From contig JAEZRP010000022.1 in assembly GCA_023444095.1 (NCBI GenBank), positions 62,001 through 126,000 on the forward strand: a stretch of 64,000 bases of DNA. The letters run 5' to 3'. Both the position numbers and the translations under genes were made by a program. Source of the stretch: Bacillota bacterium. Its GTDB lineage: Bacteria; Bacillota; Clostridia; Christensenellales; Aristaeellaceae. The notes beneath the pieces are model-generated. The model ran no database searches. It saw only the letters and a list, made by a program, of their open reading frames with translations, and was not told the DNA's origin. Numbering within the stretch: the first letter of the stretch is position 1; each line of letters begins with the position of its first letter. This document shows, in pieces, positions 8,728 through 16,802 of the stretch.

Positions 8728-9720
8728 TTACTTGCCCTTCTGAGGCGCGCCGGATTCTTCCGCCCCGGCAATGGAAGCGCGCATGCGCGTATCGGAAATC
8801 ACATTTTGCATCTGATAGTAGTCCATGACGCCGAGCTTGCCCGCCCGAAGCGCCTCGGACATGGCGCGCGGCACCTCCGCTTCAGCCTCGACGACCTTCG
8901 CGCGCTGCGACTGCACCTCCGCGACCATTTCCTGCTCGCGGGCGACCGCCATCGCGCGGCGCTCCTCGGCCTTTGCCTGGGCAATCTTCTTGTCGGCTTC
9001 CGCCTGGTCCATCTGGAGCTGCGCGCCGACGTTCCTGCCGACGTCCACGTCTGCGATGTCGATGGAGAGAATCTCAAACGCCGTGCCCGCATCGAGTCCC
9101 TTGGAGAGCACCGTGCGCGAGATCTTGTCCGGATTTTCAAGAACCTCCTTGTGCGTGGCCGCGGAACCGACGGTCGTGACGATGCCCTCGCCGACGCGCG
9201 CGATGATGGTCTCCTCGCCCGCGCCGCCCACGAGTCGGGCGATGTTCGCGCGCACGGTCACGCGCGCCTTGGCGCGAAGCTCGATGCCGTCCTTCGCGAT
9301 GGCCGCGACGACCGGCGTCTCGATGACTTTGGGATTGACGGACATCTTGACCGCTTCCAAAACGTTGCGGCCCGCGAGGTCGATCGCGCGGCTCTGGTCA
9401 AACTCAAGCGGGATCTGTGCCGACTGCGCGGCGATCAGCGAATCCACGACCCGGTCGACGCTGCCGCCCGCGAGCAGGTGCGCCTCGAGCTCGTTCATGT
9501 TGACGTCCAGGCCCGCCTTCGTGGCCTTGATCATCGGCAGCACGACCCGCGACGGACTGACCCGGCGGAAGCGCATGCCGACCAGGGAGAAAATGGAAAT
9601 CTTGACGCCCGAAGCCGCCGCAGAAATCCAGAGACCTAACGGGAAGAAGCTGAAGAACACGATCAAAACGACGATGATCGCGACGATCAGCACCAGAAGC
9701 AGGATGATGGACTCACTCAT
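8728..9720 (-). CDS. floA: Flotillin-like protein FloA
   Basis: A 330-residue FloA (YqfA) homologue that organises functional membrane microdomains. It has a short N-terminal membrane hairpin (about residues 5-28), the conserved GVKISIFSLVGMRFRRV block, a PHB/SPFH domain, and a C-terminal Ala/Glu-rich coiled region (AEADKKIAQAKAEERRAMA) that drives oligomerisation. Length matches Bacillus FloA (about 331). It sits directly downstream of an NfeD-family gene, the classic pairing in which NfeD proteins associate with flotillins. The C-terminal end GAPQKGK is divergent. Confidence 0.96.
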   Translation of the reverse strand: MSESIILLLVLIVAIIVVLIVFFSFFPLGLWISAAASGVKISIFSLVGMRFRRVSPSRVVLPMIKATKAGLDVNMNELEAHLLAGGSVDRVVDSLIAAQSAQIPLEFDQSRAIDLAGRNVLEAVKMSVNPKVIETPVVAAIAKDGIELRAKARVTVRANIARLVGGAGEETIIARVGEGIVTTVGSAATHKEVLENPDKISRTVLSKGLDAGTAFEILSIDIADVDVGRNVGAQLQMDQAEADKKIAQAKAEERRAMAVAREQEMVAEVQSQRAKVVEAEAEVPRAMSEALRAGKLGVMDYYQMQNVISDTRMRASIAGAEESGAPQKGK

Positions 9721-9736
9721 ACAGGCACCTCTCCTC

Positions 9737-10243
9737 TCACGCGAAACGCGTTTCCCTTACAACAATCCGGTTCCCCTCGACGCGCTCCACCTCGATGGTC
9801 TTGCCCGCCGGAATGAAGTCGCCCTCCGATACCACGTTGAGCTTGACGCCGTCGAACTCCGCGATGCCCGCGGGCCTCAGGACCGTCTTTGTCACGCCCG
9901 TGTGCCCCACGAAGTACTGAAGATCGTTCGTCTCGGACGTCTCCGCCTGGGTCGCCACGTCGTGAAGGATCAGCCTCGACTTCGCGAGCCGTCCCTTCGA
10001 CGCGGAATGGATGCAGATCGATAGCGCGATGCATAGAAGAGCCACGATCACCAGCACCATGATGAGCGCCTGCAGCGGCGTGGGTTTCGCCATGATGATG
10101 CCGCCCACCAGCAACAGAAGCCCGATGATTCCCGGCGCGCCGAAGCCCGGGATGTACATCTCCACCACCACGAGCGCGAAGCCCACCATGAGCATCACGA
10201 TCGATGGAAAGTATTCGAGAATCATCGCCGATACGCCGTCCAC
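9737..10243 (-). CDS. NfeD family membrane protein
   Basis: A 168-residue protein with three to four N-terminal transmembrane helices (starting ILEYFPSIVMLMVGFALVVV) and a C-terminal OB-fold NfeD domain (GHTGVTKTVLRPAGIAEFDG). NfeD proteins act with the neighbouring flotillin in membrane organisation. The start is GTG at 10243, chosen because GGAGG lies 7 nt upstream. An ATG further upstream has no ribosome binding site. The stop is 16 bp before floA. Confidence 0.88.
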   Translation of the reverse strand: MDGVSAMILEYFPSIVMLMVGFALVVVEMYIPGFGAPGIIGLLLLVGGIIMAKPTPLQALIMVLVIVALLCIALSICIHSASKGRLAKSRLILHDVATQAETSETNDLQYFVGHTGVTKTVLRPAGIAEFDGVKLNVVSEGDFIPAGKTIEVERVEGNRIVVRETRFA

Positions 10244-10375
10244 GGTAACACCTCCATGTGCCTGAACTCGTCCCGATTCCGTTGAGCCGAACAGATGCGC
10301 CGACGAGAGATGTCGCGACACCGCGCCTCCCCATACCTGTTCGTCTCCAATGATACCACCGCGCCGCGCGGCGCG

Positions 10376-10798
10376 CTACGCGTTCTCCCCGGGATATACG
10401 TTTTCGCGTCCGAAATGTCGTTCCGCGCGCGCCAACCTTTCGGCGACCGGCCCGTCGCTCGAGGCGAAGCGGTAATCAGTGAGCTCCCGCGGCTCGACGA
10501 AGCGGATTTCCGCATGCTCGAGCGCCCGCGGCTCCCCCGCGCCGATTTCGGCCTCGTAGTATAATATAATAAACTCCCCGAACTCCCTTTCAACCCGCGC
10601 GTCGAAAATATTCCCGATGCGCGCCTCGAAGCCCAGCTCCTCCCGAAGCTCGCGCGCGAGGCACTCCTCCGGCGTCTCTCCGCGCTCCATCTTCCCGCCC
10701 GGGAACTCCCAGTATCCCGCAAGCCGCTTGCCCGCGGGCCGCTTGCAGATCAGAACCCGCCCGTCCCGCCGGACGACGCCCGCCGTGACAGCAATCAT
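10376..10798 (-). CDS. Nudix hydrolase, MutT-like (8-oxo-dGTP diphosphatase)
   Basis: A 140-residue Nudix protein. The Nudix box is complete: GGKMERGETPEECLARE followed by LREELG, with all the metal-binding glutamates. The opening (VTAGVVRRDGRVLICKRP) and the WEFPGGK sequence are typical of MutT-type (d)NTP pyrophosphohydrolases that sanitise oxidised nucleotides. The start follows AGAGGTTGATG. It has its own promoter (10820-10848), overlapping the htrA terminator, so it is probably transcribed independently. A GC-rich palindrome at about 10369-10383 may serve as its terminator. Confidence 0.9.
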   Translation of the reverse strand: MIAVTAGVVRRDGRVLICKRPAGKRLAGYWEFPGGKMERGETPEECLARELREELGFEARIGNIFDARVEREFGEFIILYYEAEIGAGEPRALEHAEIRFVEPRELTDYRFASSDGPVAERLARAERHFGRENVYPGENA

Positions 10799-10819
10799 GG
10801 CATCAACCTCTTTTTACAA

Positions 10820-10848
10820 ATGATAACATATTTAGGCGCATTGCGCAA
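10820..10848 (-). promoter_or_regulatory. Promoter of the Nudix gene
   Basis: Minus-strand TTGCGC (10848-10843), 17-bp spacer, TATCAT (10825-10820), 22 bp before the start codon. Confidence 0.65.
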
Positions 10849-10850
10849 CA

Positions 10851-10883
10851 AGAAAAGACCGTCCGGCATCGTTCCGGGCGGCC
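10851..10883 (-). terminator. Terminator of htrA
   Basis: CCGTCCGG/CCGGGCGG (10859-10866 and 10874-10881), an 8-bp stem with one G-T pair and a 7-nt loop, followed on the minus strand by GTCTTTTCTTG. It lies 12 bp after the htrA stop. Confidence 0.75.
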
Positions 10884-10894
10884 TAGCGGTTCAA

Positions 10895-12058
10895 TCAGTC
10901 TCCGAGCAGCCTCAACTCCACGTTGAAGGTCATCTCCTCGTACTTCTCGAGCATGTTTCCGTTCTGGTCGTAGTAGCGGTAGACCTTGAGCGTCGCCGTG
11001 TCGCCCGCCTTGAGGGTATCAATGACGGCGGTCAGATCGGCGTAGCTCTTGACGCGCGTTCCGTTGATCTCTGCAATGATGTCGAAGGCCAGAATCCCCT
11101 GTTCCTCGGCGGAGCTGCCCGGCGTCACCTGCTTTACGATCACGCCCGCGGGCGGATAATTGCGCGTGGGCTCGTCCGGGCCGTCGAAGTCCGCCACGCC
11201 GACGCCCAGCATCGGGCGGGAGACCTTGCCGGTCTCAATGATCTCGCCGATGAGATCCTTGACCGAGTTGATCGGCACGCAGAAACCGAGGCCCTCGTAG
11301 ACCGACGAATCGGAGTAGGACAGCTTGAGCGTCGGGATGCCGACGAGCTCGCCCCTGGAATTGAGGAGCGCGCCGCCGGAGTTGCCGGAGTTGATCGCGG
11401 CGTCCGTCTGGATGACTGAGACCGAGCGGGTGAAATTGCCCGCAGAAATCTCCTTGCGCTCGAGGCCCGAGATGATGCCGGAGGTGACGGTACCGTAGAG
11501 CACGTACTCCGCCGCGCCGGGGTTCCCGATCACAATCGCCAATTCGCCGATCTGGAGGGCGTCCGAATCGCCCATCGCGACGGGCGTCGCGCCCGCGGGC
11601 GCGTCCTCGTGGAAGCGCAGAATGGCGATATCGGTGCCGTTGTCGTAGCCGACCAGCTCGCAGCTCATCTCCGTGCCGTCGAGCCAGACGATCCTGTAGC
11701 TGTCGCCGTCCTCGACGACGTGATAGTTGGTCAGGATATACCCGCCGTCCCCGTCCTCCGCGTCCCGGATGTAAGAACCGGAACCGTAGCCGATCTCCTG
11801 CTCGGAGGTTTGGCGCGATCCGGACGCCCACGTCTGGGCAGACTCGATCACCTGCACCACCGAGGGCCGCACGTTCGCGGCAATCTCCGGGATCGGGTTG
11901 TCGGACGAATACACGGCGTCGTAGCCCACCACGCTGTTCGAACCCGACTCCGCCCGCGCGTTTTTCGCGAGCACGAGCGATCCGAGCCCGCCGCCTGCAA
12001 ACGCCACGGCGAACACGGCGGCGAGCAGCAGGCTGAACCTTGCCTTTGCGCTCTTCAT
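10895..12058 (-). CDS. htrA: HtrA/DegP-like serine protease with PDZ domain
   Basis: A 387-residue membrane-anchored extracytoplasmic protease and chaperone for misfolded exported proteins. An N-terminal signal anchor (about residues 9-30) is followed by a trypsin-like S1C domain with catalytic His113 (TNYHVVEDG), Asp143 (GTDIAILRF) and Ser227 (NSGNSGGALLN). A single PDZ domain spans about 285-380 (GVIVKQVTPGSSAEEQGI). Length and order match Firmicute HtrA. It lies 87 bp downstream of a histidine kinase gene. Its promoter region carries the same TTCAY-N6-TTCAT direct repeat as the response-regulator promoter, suggesting CssRS-like secretion-stress control. Confidence 0.94.
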   Translation of the reverse strand: MKSAKARFSLLLAAVFAVAFAGGGLGSLVLAKNARAESGSNSVVGYDAVYSSDNPIPEIAANVRPSVVQVIESAQTWASGSRQTSEQEIGYGSGSYIRDAEDGDGGYILTNYHVVEDGDSYRIVWLDGTEMSCELVGYDNGTDIAILRFHEDAPAGATPVAMGDSDALQIGELAIVIGNPGAAEYVLYGTVTSGIISGLERKEISAGNFTRSVSVIQTDAAINSGNSGGALLNSRGELVGIPTLKLSYSDSSVYEGLGFCVPINSVKDLIGEIIETGKVSRPMLGVGVADFDGPDEPTRNYPPAGVIVKQVTPGSSAEEQGILAFDIIAEINGTRVKSYADLTAVIDTLKAGDTATLKVYRYYDQNGNMLEKYEEMTFNVELRLLGD

Positions 12059-12096
12059 TTCAATGACCTTCTTTCGGCTTCTTGTACTGCGAGCAA

Positions 12097-12139
12097 AGTA
12101 TAAATCGCATATTTGTGCCCCTCATGAACAAACTGTGAA
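12097..12139 (-). promoter_or_regulatory. htrA promoter with candidate response-regulator site
   Basis: A minus-strand -10 TATACT (12102-12097) has no good -35. Upstream lies TTCAC-N6-TTCAT (12139-12124), a direct repeat with 11-bp period of the kind bound by OmpR/PhoB-type dimers. The gap from repeat to -10 is 21 bp. The same repeat type occurs before the response-regulator gene. Confidence 0.5.
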
Positions 12140-12145
12140 TTCCTG

Positions 12146-13594
12146 TCAGACCGTCTTCGGCGGCTCCGCCGCGTCCAGCCAGAATTGGAACGCCGTCTCG
12201 CCGCCTTCCGAGGTGGCCGTGATGCGCGCGCCGTGCTGGTCGAGGATGGACTTCACGATCGCGAGGCCCAGCCCCGTCCCCATCCCGGAGGTGTGCGCCT
12301 TGTCCGCCTTGAAGAAGCGGTCGAATACGTGCGGCAGATCCTCCGCCGAGATGCCGACGCCGTTGTCGGCAACGCGGACTGATACCCTGTCGCCCTTCCG
12401 CTCGACCTTGAGCCGAAGCGCCCCGCCCCTTTCCGGCAGGAACTTGACCGCGTTGTCCACGAGGTTCGTGATCACCTGATTGATCCTGCTCTGGTCGGCG
12501 TCCACGTAGCACGCCTCGTCCGGCAGATCGACCTCCACCTCGCAATTTTTCTGGTCGATGCGCCGCTCGAAGGAGATGAGGATGCGCCTCACCTGCTCGC
12601 CGATGTCGTAGACCCCCTTCTCCATCGGGAACTTGCCGGACTCGATGCGCGAAAGGTTCAAAAGATCGTTCACGAGCGACGCGAGCCGCTGCGTCTCGTC
12701 CATCACCACGCACAGGTACCTGCCCGTCTCCTCGGGCGGGATGGTCCCGTCCATCATGCCCTGCACGTAGCCGCGCATGCTCGTGAGCGGACTGCGCAGT
12801 TCATGCGACACGTTCGCGACGAAGCTTCTGCGCGAATCCTCAAGCTCCGAGAGCGCCTGTGCCATGTCGTTGATGGAATCCCCCAGCGCCTGCAGCTCGC
12901 CCCCGCAGGAGAGCTTCACCCGGCTCGTGAGGTCGCCGTGCGAAAAGTCCTTCACCGCGCGGCTGATCGCCTTGACGGGCTTCGTCTGCCCGCGCGTCAG
13001 AAAGTACGAAAGTATTATGCCCAGCGCGAGCACGATCGAACTGACAGGCAGAATCTTCACGAGCAGATCGCCGATGCGCACTTTCAGCGATTGCACGGGG
13101 ACGTGCAGAAGCACCGCACCGACGACCTGACCGTCCGAATACGTCCACGGCACGCCGATCGTCACGATCTCGTTGCCGAGCTTCGGAAAAAGCCCCTGCG
13201 CGCGGATCTCCTGCCCGCCCGCGATGCGCTTGAGCTGCTCGCGCACCGCGTCGGTGGCGCTTTCCTCGAATGTGTTCCAGTTGCTGTCGAGGTATTCGAC
13301 GATATTGGAGGAATAACTCACGATCCAGATGTCGGCTGCGTAATTTTCCTTGATGTCGTTGATCTTCGAGAGGATGACGTAGCGCATGGTCGTGTTGTCC
13401 TTGACAAAGCTGATGGCGTTCAGGTGCGCCATGTACTTCGCGACCTCGCGCGCCTGCTGGCGCACCTCGTCCTCATAGGTCCTCTGCCGCTCGTTCTGGA
13501 GGACCGCCGCGAGCGTGCCCATGAGAAGACCGACGGTCGCGATGGTCAGCGCGACGAACGCCAGAAACATGCGCCAGAAAAGCGAGGTGCGCAT
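12146..13594 (-). CDS. HAMP-domain sensor histidine kinase (CssS-like position)
   Basis: A 482-residue membrane sensor kinase. Transmembrane helices at about residues 10-32 and 180-200 flank a roughly 145-residue extracytoplasmic sensor domain. HAMP (about 201-253) leads to HisKA with phospho-acceptor His264 (VANVSHELRSPLTSM) and a HATPase_c domain with N box (VITNLVDNAVKF), G1 (VADNGVGI) and G2 (GMGTGLGLAIV). It partners with the OmpR-type regulator 64 bp upstream and precedes htrA. The order regulator-kinase-htrA resembles secretion-stress systems, although the ligand is not known. Confidence 0.94.
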   Translation of the reverse strand: MRTSLFWRMFLAFVALTIATVGLLMGTLAAVLQNERQRTYEDEVRQQAREVAKYMAHLNAISFVKDNTTMRYVILSKINDIKENYAADIWIVSYSSNIVEYLDSNWNTFEESATDAVREQLKRIAGGQEIRAQGLFPKLGNEIVTIGVPWTYSDGQVVGAVLLHVPVQSLKVRIGDLLVKILPVSSIVLALGIILSYFLTRGQTKPVKAISRAVKDFSHGDLTSRVKLSCGGELQALGDSINDMAQALSELEDSRRSFVANVSHELRSPLTSMRGYVQGMMDGTIPPEETGRYLCVVMDETQRLASLVNDLLNLSRIESGKFPMEKGVYDIGEQVRRILISFERRIDQKNCEVEVDLPDEACYVDADQSRINQVITNLVDNAVKFLPERGGALRLKVERKGDRVSVRVADNGVGISAEDLPHVFDRFFKADKAHTSGMGTGLGLAIVKSILDQHGARITATSEGGETAFQFWLDAAEPPKTV

Positions 13595-13658
13595 TGAAAC
13601 ACTCCTTGGTCATCATTTTTCGTGCGACCCGCAAACCGCCTGAGGACCGCGCAGCCGT

Positions 13659-14345
13659 CTATTTCGTTTCAAACTTGTAGCCGACGCCCCACACGGTCTT
13701 GATCGACCAGCCCATCGCCTCGCCGTCGGTCAGCTTTTCGCGCAAGCGCTTCACATGCACGTCGACCGTGCGCGAATCGCCAAAAAAGTCGTAACCCCAC
13801 ACCGACTCGAGCAGCTGCTCGCGCGTGTATACCATGCCCGGATGGCTCGCAAGATAGTAGAGAAGCTCGATCTCCTTGGGCGGCATCTCGATCTCCCGAC
13901 CGAGGCATGTGACGGTGTACTGGCTGATATTGATGGTGAGGCCCGGAAACGCGATCTCCTTTTCCGGCGCGTCGCCGGCCTGATAGCGCCGGATGACGGC
14001 CTTGATGCGCGCGACGAGCTCCTTGGTGTCAAACGGCTTCACGACATAGTCGTCCGCGCCCAGCTCGAGTCCCAGCACCTTGTCAAACGTCTCGTCCTTC
14101 GCGGTCAGCATGATGATCGGGATGTTCGAAACCTTGCGTACCTCTCGGCAGACCTGCCAGCCGTCCATGCCGGGCAGCATCAGGTCAAGGAGCATCAGAT
14201 TCGGCGGCGAGGCCTTGAACGCCTTGACGGCCTCGTCCCCGCGCGCCGCCTCCGCCACGTCGAAGCCCTCCTTTTCGAGGTAGAGCCTCACAAGCTGGCG
14301 GATGTTCGGATCGTCGTCCACGAGCAGAATCTTCGTCTTCATCAT
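13659..14345 (-). CDS. OmpR/PhoB-family response regulator
   Basis: A 228-residue regulator. The receiver domain has DDD at residues 10-12, phospho-acceptor Asp54 (LMLLDLMLPG) and the KPF motif (DYVVKPFD). The C-terminal winged helix carries the family ELLYYLASHPGMVYTREQLL and SRTVDVHVKRLREKL segments. It is the first gene of the regulator-kinase-htrA cluster. Its promoter shows a TTCAT-N6-TTCAT direct repeat just upstream of TATAAT, consistent with autoregulation. Confidence 0.95.
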   Translation of the reverse strand: MMKTKILLVDDDPNIRQLVRLYLEKEGFDVAEAARGDEAVKAFKASPPNLMLLDLMLPGMDGWQVCREVRKVSNIPIIMLTAKDETFDKVLGLELGADDYVVKPFDTKELVARIKAVIRRYQAGDAPEKEIAFPGLTINISQYTVTCLGREIEMPPKEIELLYYLASHPGMVYTREQLLESVWGYDFFGDSRTVDVHVKRLREKLTDGEAMGWSIKTVWGVGYKFETK

Positions 14346-14363
14346 TCATTCCCCCCGCCTCAG

Positions 14364-14395
14364 ATTATACCGTCGCGAAATGAACCGGATATGAA
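14364..14395 (-). promoter_or_regulatory. Autoregulated promoter of the response-regulator gene
   Basis: Minus-strand TATAAT (14369-14364), no -35 match, and a direct repeat TTCAT-N6-TTCAT (14395-14380) ending 10 bp upstream of the -10. Period 11 bp fits head-to-tail binding of an OmpR-type dimer. Confidence 0.55.
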
Positions 14396-14419
14396 TAAAT
14401 TATAACCATATAGGAACCC

Positions 14420-14447
14420 GCGCGCCCGGGACGAAGCCCGAGCGCGC
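14420..14447 (-). terminator. Probable terminator of the zapA-U32-mutS2 operon
   Basis: GCGCGC and CCGGG-type arms (14420-14430 and 14437-14447) form a 10-bp stem with one mismatch, seven bases after the mutS2 stop. A T-run occurs on the plus-strand side (14450-14454) rather than in the minus-strand tail, so termination efficiency is uncertain. Confidence 0.55.
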
Positions 14448-14453
14448 GCTTTT

Positions 14454-16799
14454 TCATTTGAGCGTGACCACGGTCACGCCGTCCTCGCCTTCGCCGTACC
14501 GGCCGAGCCGGAACTCCTCCACGGCGGGGTGATTCCTGAGGTGCTTCTGCACGCCCGCGCGCAGGACGCCCGTGCCCTTTCCGTGGATGATGTTTACCTC
14601 ATGGAGCTTGTTGATCGCCGCGCCGTCGAGGAACATGTCCACCGCGAGGATGGCCTCCTCGGTATTCAGGCCGCGCACGTCGCACTCCCTTTCCACCGCG
14701 CGCGGCGCAACCGATACCTTGCTTCCCCCGCGCGGCTTTTTGGGCGATTCCTTCGCGCACAGCCGCATGTCCCTGAGGCCGACCTTCAGCTTCATCGCGC
14801 CCGCCTGCACGGTGCACTCACCCTTGGCGTCTGGGACGGTCAGGACCGTTGCGCGCGTTCCGAGGGTCACAAGTTCTACGGTGTCGCCGACGTTCACCGT
14901 CTCCGGGGCCTCGCCCGCGACGTCCGAAACGATCTTCTCGGAGTGCTCGTCGATGCCCGCCTGCAGCCGTCCGCGCAGCTCGTGGAGCTCGTGCTCCTTG
15001 ACGTTCGCGGCGGCGCGGGTCTTCTTGAGGTCCGCGATGATCCCCTCGGCCTCGCGCTGCGCCTTCTGGAGCAGCTTCTTCGCGTCGGCCTTGGCCTTTT
15101 TCATCTCCTCCTCGCGCCGGGAGGTCATCTCGCGCCGAAGCTTTTCCGCCTCGTCACGCAGCCGCGTCGTCTCGATGTGCGCCTGCTCCGCGAGCGCGCG
15201 CTCCTTCTCGGCGATCTGGCGATGGTATTCGGCGTTCGCGATGACGTCCTCGAAGCGCACCTGGTCCTTGGTGAGCCGCTCGCCCGCGTCGGCGATCAGG
15301 AAATCAGGCAGCCCGAGCTTTCTTGAAATCTCGAAGGCGTTCGACTTTCCGGGCACGCCGATCGACAGCCGGTAGGTGGGCCGGAGCGTCTCGACATTGA
15401 ATTCGACGGAAGCGTTCTCGACGCCCTTTGTGGAGAGCGCGAAGACCTTGAGTTCGCTGTAATGGGTGGTCGCGAGCGTCGTGACCTTCCTTTTGAGGAG
15501 GTATTCGAGGATCGACATGGCGAGCGCCGCACCCTCCGTGGGATCGGTGCCCGCGCCGAGCTCGTCAAAGAGCGCCATGGATCGTTCCGTCACGCCGTTT
15601 AGGATCCTGACGATATTCGTCATGTGCGAGGAGAACGTCGAGAGCGACTGCTCAATCGACTGCTCGTCGCCGATGTCCGCGAACACCTCGTCGAAGATCG
15701 CGATCTCGCTCCCGTAGTTCGCGGGGATGAGGAGGCCCGCCTGCGCCATCAAAGAGAGAAGGCCCACGGTCTTAAGCGTTACGGTCTTGCCGCCCGTGTT
15801 GGGACCTGTGATGATGAGCGTCGAAAAATCCCCGCCCATCCAGAGGTTCGAGGGTACGACCTTCTCGGGATCGATGAGCGGATGACGCGCCGCGATGAGG
15901 TTGATGCGGCCCTGGATATTGAGCTTGGGCCGAACCGCACGCATCTCCCGCCCAAGCATGGCCTTTGCGAACACCATGTCGAGCTCCGAGAGGATCGCGA
16001 GATTGTGGCGGATAAGCTCCGCGTCGGGCGCGACGCGCGCGGAAAAGTCCGCGAGGATGCGCTCGATCTCGCGCTTTTCCTTGAGGATCCACTGCTTGAG
16101 CTCGTTTCCCGCCTCGACGACCGCCATGGGCTCGATAAAGAGCGTCGAGCCGCTGCCCGATTGGTCATGCACCAGCCCCGGCACGAACTGCCTGCATTCG
16201 GCCTTCACCGGCACCACGTAGCGGTCGTTGCGCATGGTGATGATGGTGTCCTGCAGATACTTCGCCATGGAGGAGGAGTGGACGATCGAGTTGAGCTTGT
16301 CGCGCACGCGGTCGTTGATCTGGCGCATGTGGCGGCGGATGTCGTAGAGCTCCTGGCTCGCGCGGTCGGCAATCTCGTCCTCCGAGAGGATGGCGTTGTA
16401 GATTTCCTCCTCGAGGTTCCTGTTCGTGGTGAGCCTCGAGCCCATCTCGGTCAAAAGCGGCGTGTCCTCCCGCTCGGTCACAAGCGCCGCGCGCATCACG
16501 CGCGCCGCCTTGAGCGTCTCCGCGACGTCGAGAAGCGCCTTCTGCGAGAGCGTCGCGCCCACGGCCGCAAGCTTCAGATATTCCCGGATGTCCTTAAAAT
16601 ACGCGGTGGGATTCGCGCCCGAGTAGGCGAGGATCGTGTCCGCTTCTTCCGTCTGGTTCTGGAGCCGGACGACATCCTCCGGCTCCGACTGGGGCTCAAG
16701 CGCGCGCACGGCTGCCCGGCCCATATCCGTCATGGCGTACGCCGCGAGCATCTCGCGGATCTTGGGAAACTCCAACACCCGCAGGTTTCTCTCCTGCAT
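14454..16799 (-). CDS. mutS2: Endonuclease MutS2
   Basis: A 781-residue MutS2, the normal length. The N-terminal core and clamp regions precede an ABC-type ATPase with Walker A (GPNTGGKTVTLKT), the FDEVFADIGDEQSIEQSLS block and Walker B-type LFDELGAGTDP. A long charged coiled coil (about 515-640) links to a KOW-like region and the C-terminal Smr nuclease domain (DVRGLNTEEAI and the HGKGTGVLR motif). MutS2 suppresses recombination and, in Bacillus, helps split collided ribosomes. It starts 3 bp after the U32 peptidase stop, with a GGGGAG ribosome binding site. Confidence 0.97.
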   Translation of the reverse strand: MQERNLRVLEFPKIREMLAAYAMTDMGRAAVRALEPQSEPEDVVRLQNQTEEADTILAYSGANPTAYFKDIREYLKLAAVGATLSQKALLDVAETLKAARVMRAALVTEREDTPLLTEMGSRLTTNRNLEEEIYNAILSEDEIADRASQELYDIRRHMRQINDRVRDKLNSIVHSSSMAKYLQDTIITMRNDRYVVPVKAECRQFVPGLVHDQSGSGSTLFIEPMAVVEAGNELKQWILKEKREIERILADFSARVAPDAELIRHNLAILSELDMVFAKAMLGREMRAVRPKLNIQGRINLIAARHPLIDPEKVVPSNLWMGGDFSTLIITGPNTGGKTVTLKTVGLLSLMAQAGLLIPANYGSEIAIFDEVFADIGDEQSIEQSLSTFSSHMTNIVRILNGVTERSMALFDELGAGTDPTEGAALAMSILEYLLKRKVTTLATTHYSELKVFALSTKGVENASVEFNVETLRPTYRLSIGVPGKSNAFEISRKLGLPDFLIADAGERLTKDQVRFEDVIANAEYHRQIAEKERALAEQAHIETTRLRDEAEKLRREMTSRREEEMKKAKADAKKLLQKAQREAEGIIADLKKTRAAANVKEHELHELRGRLQAGIDEHSEKIVSDVAGEAPETVNVGDTVELVTLGTRATVLTVPDAKGECTVQAGAMKLKVGLRDMRLCAKESPKKPRGGSKVSVAPRAVERECDVRGLNTEEAILAVDMFLDGAAINKLHEVNIIHGKGTGVLRAGVQKHLRNHPAVEEFRLGRYGEGEDGVTVVTLK

Positions 16800-16802
16800 C
16801 GA

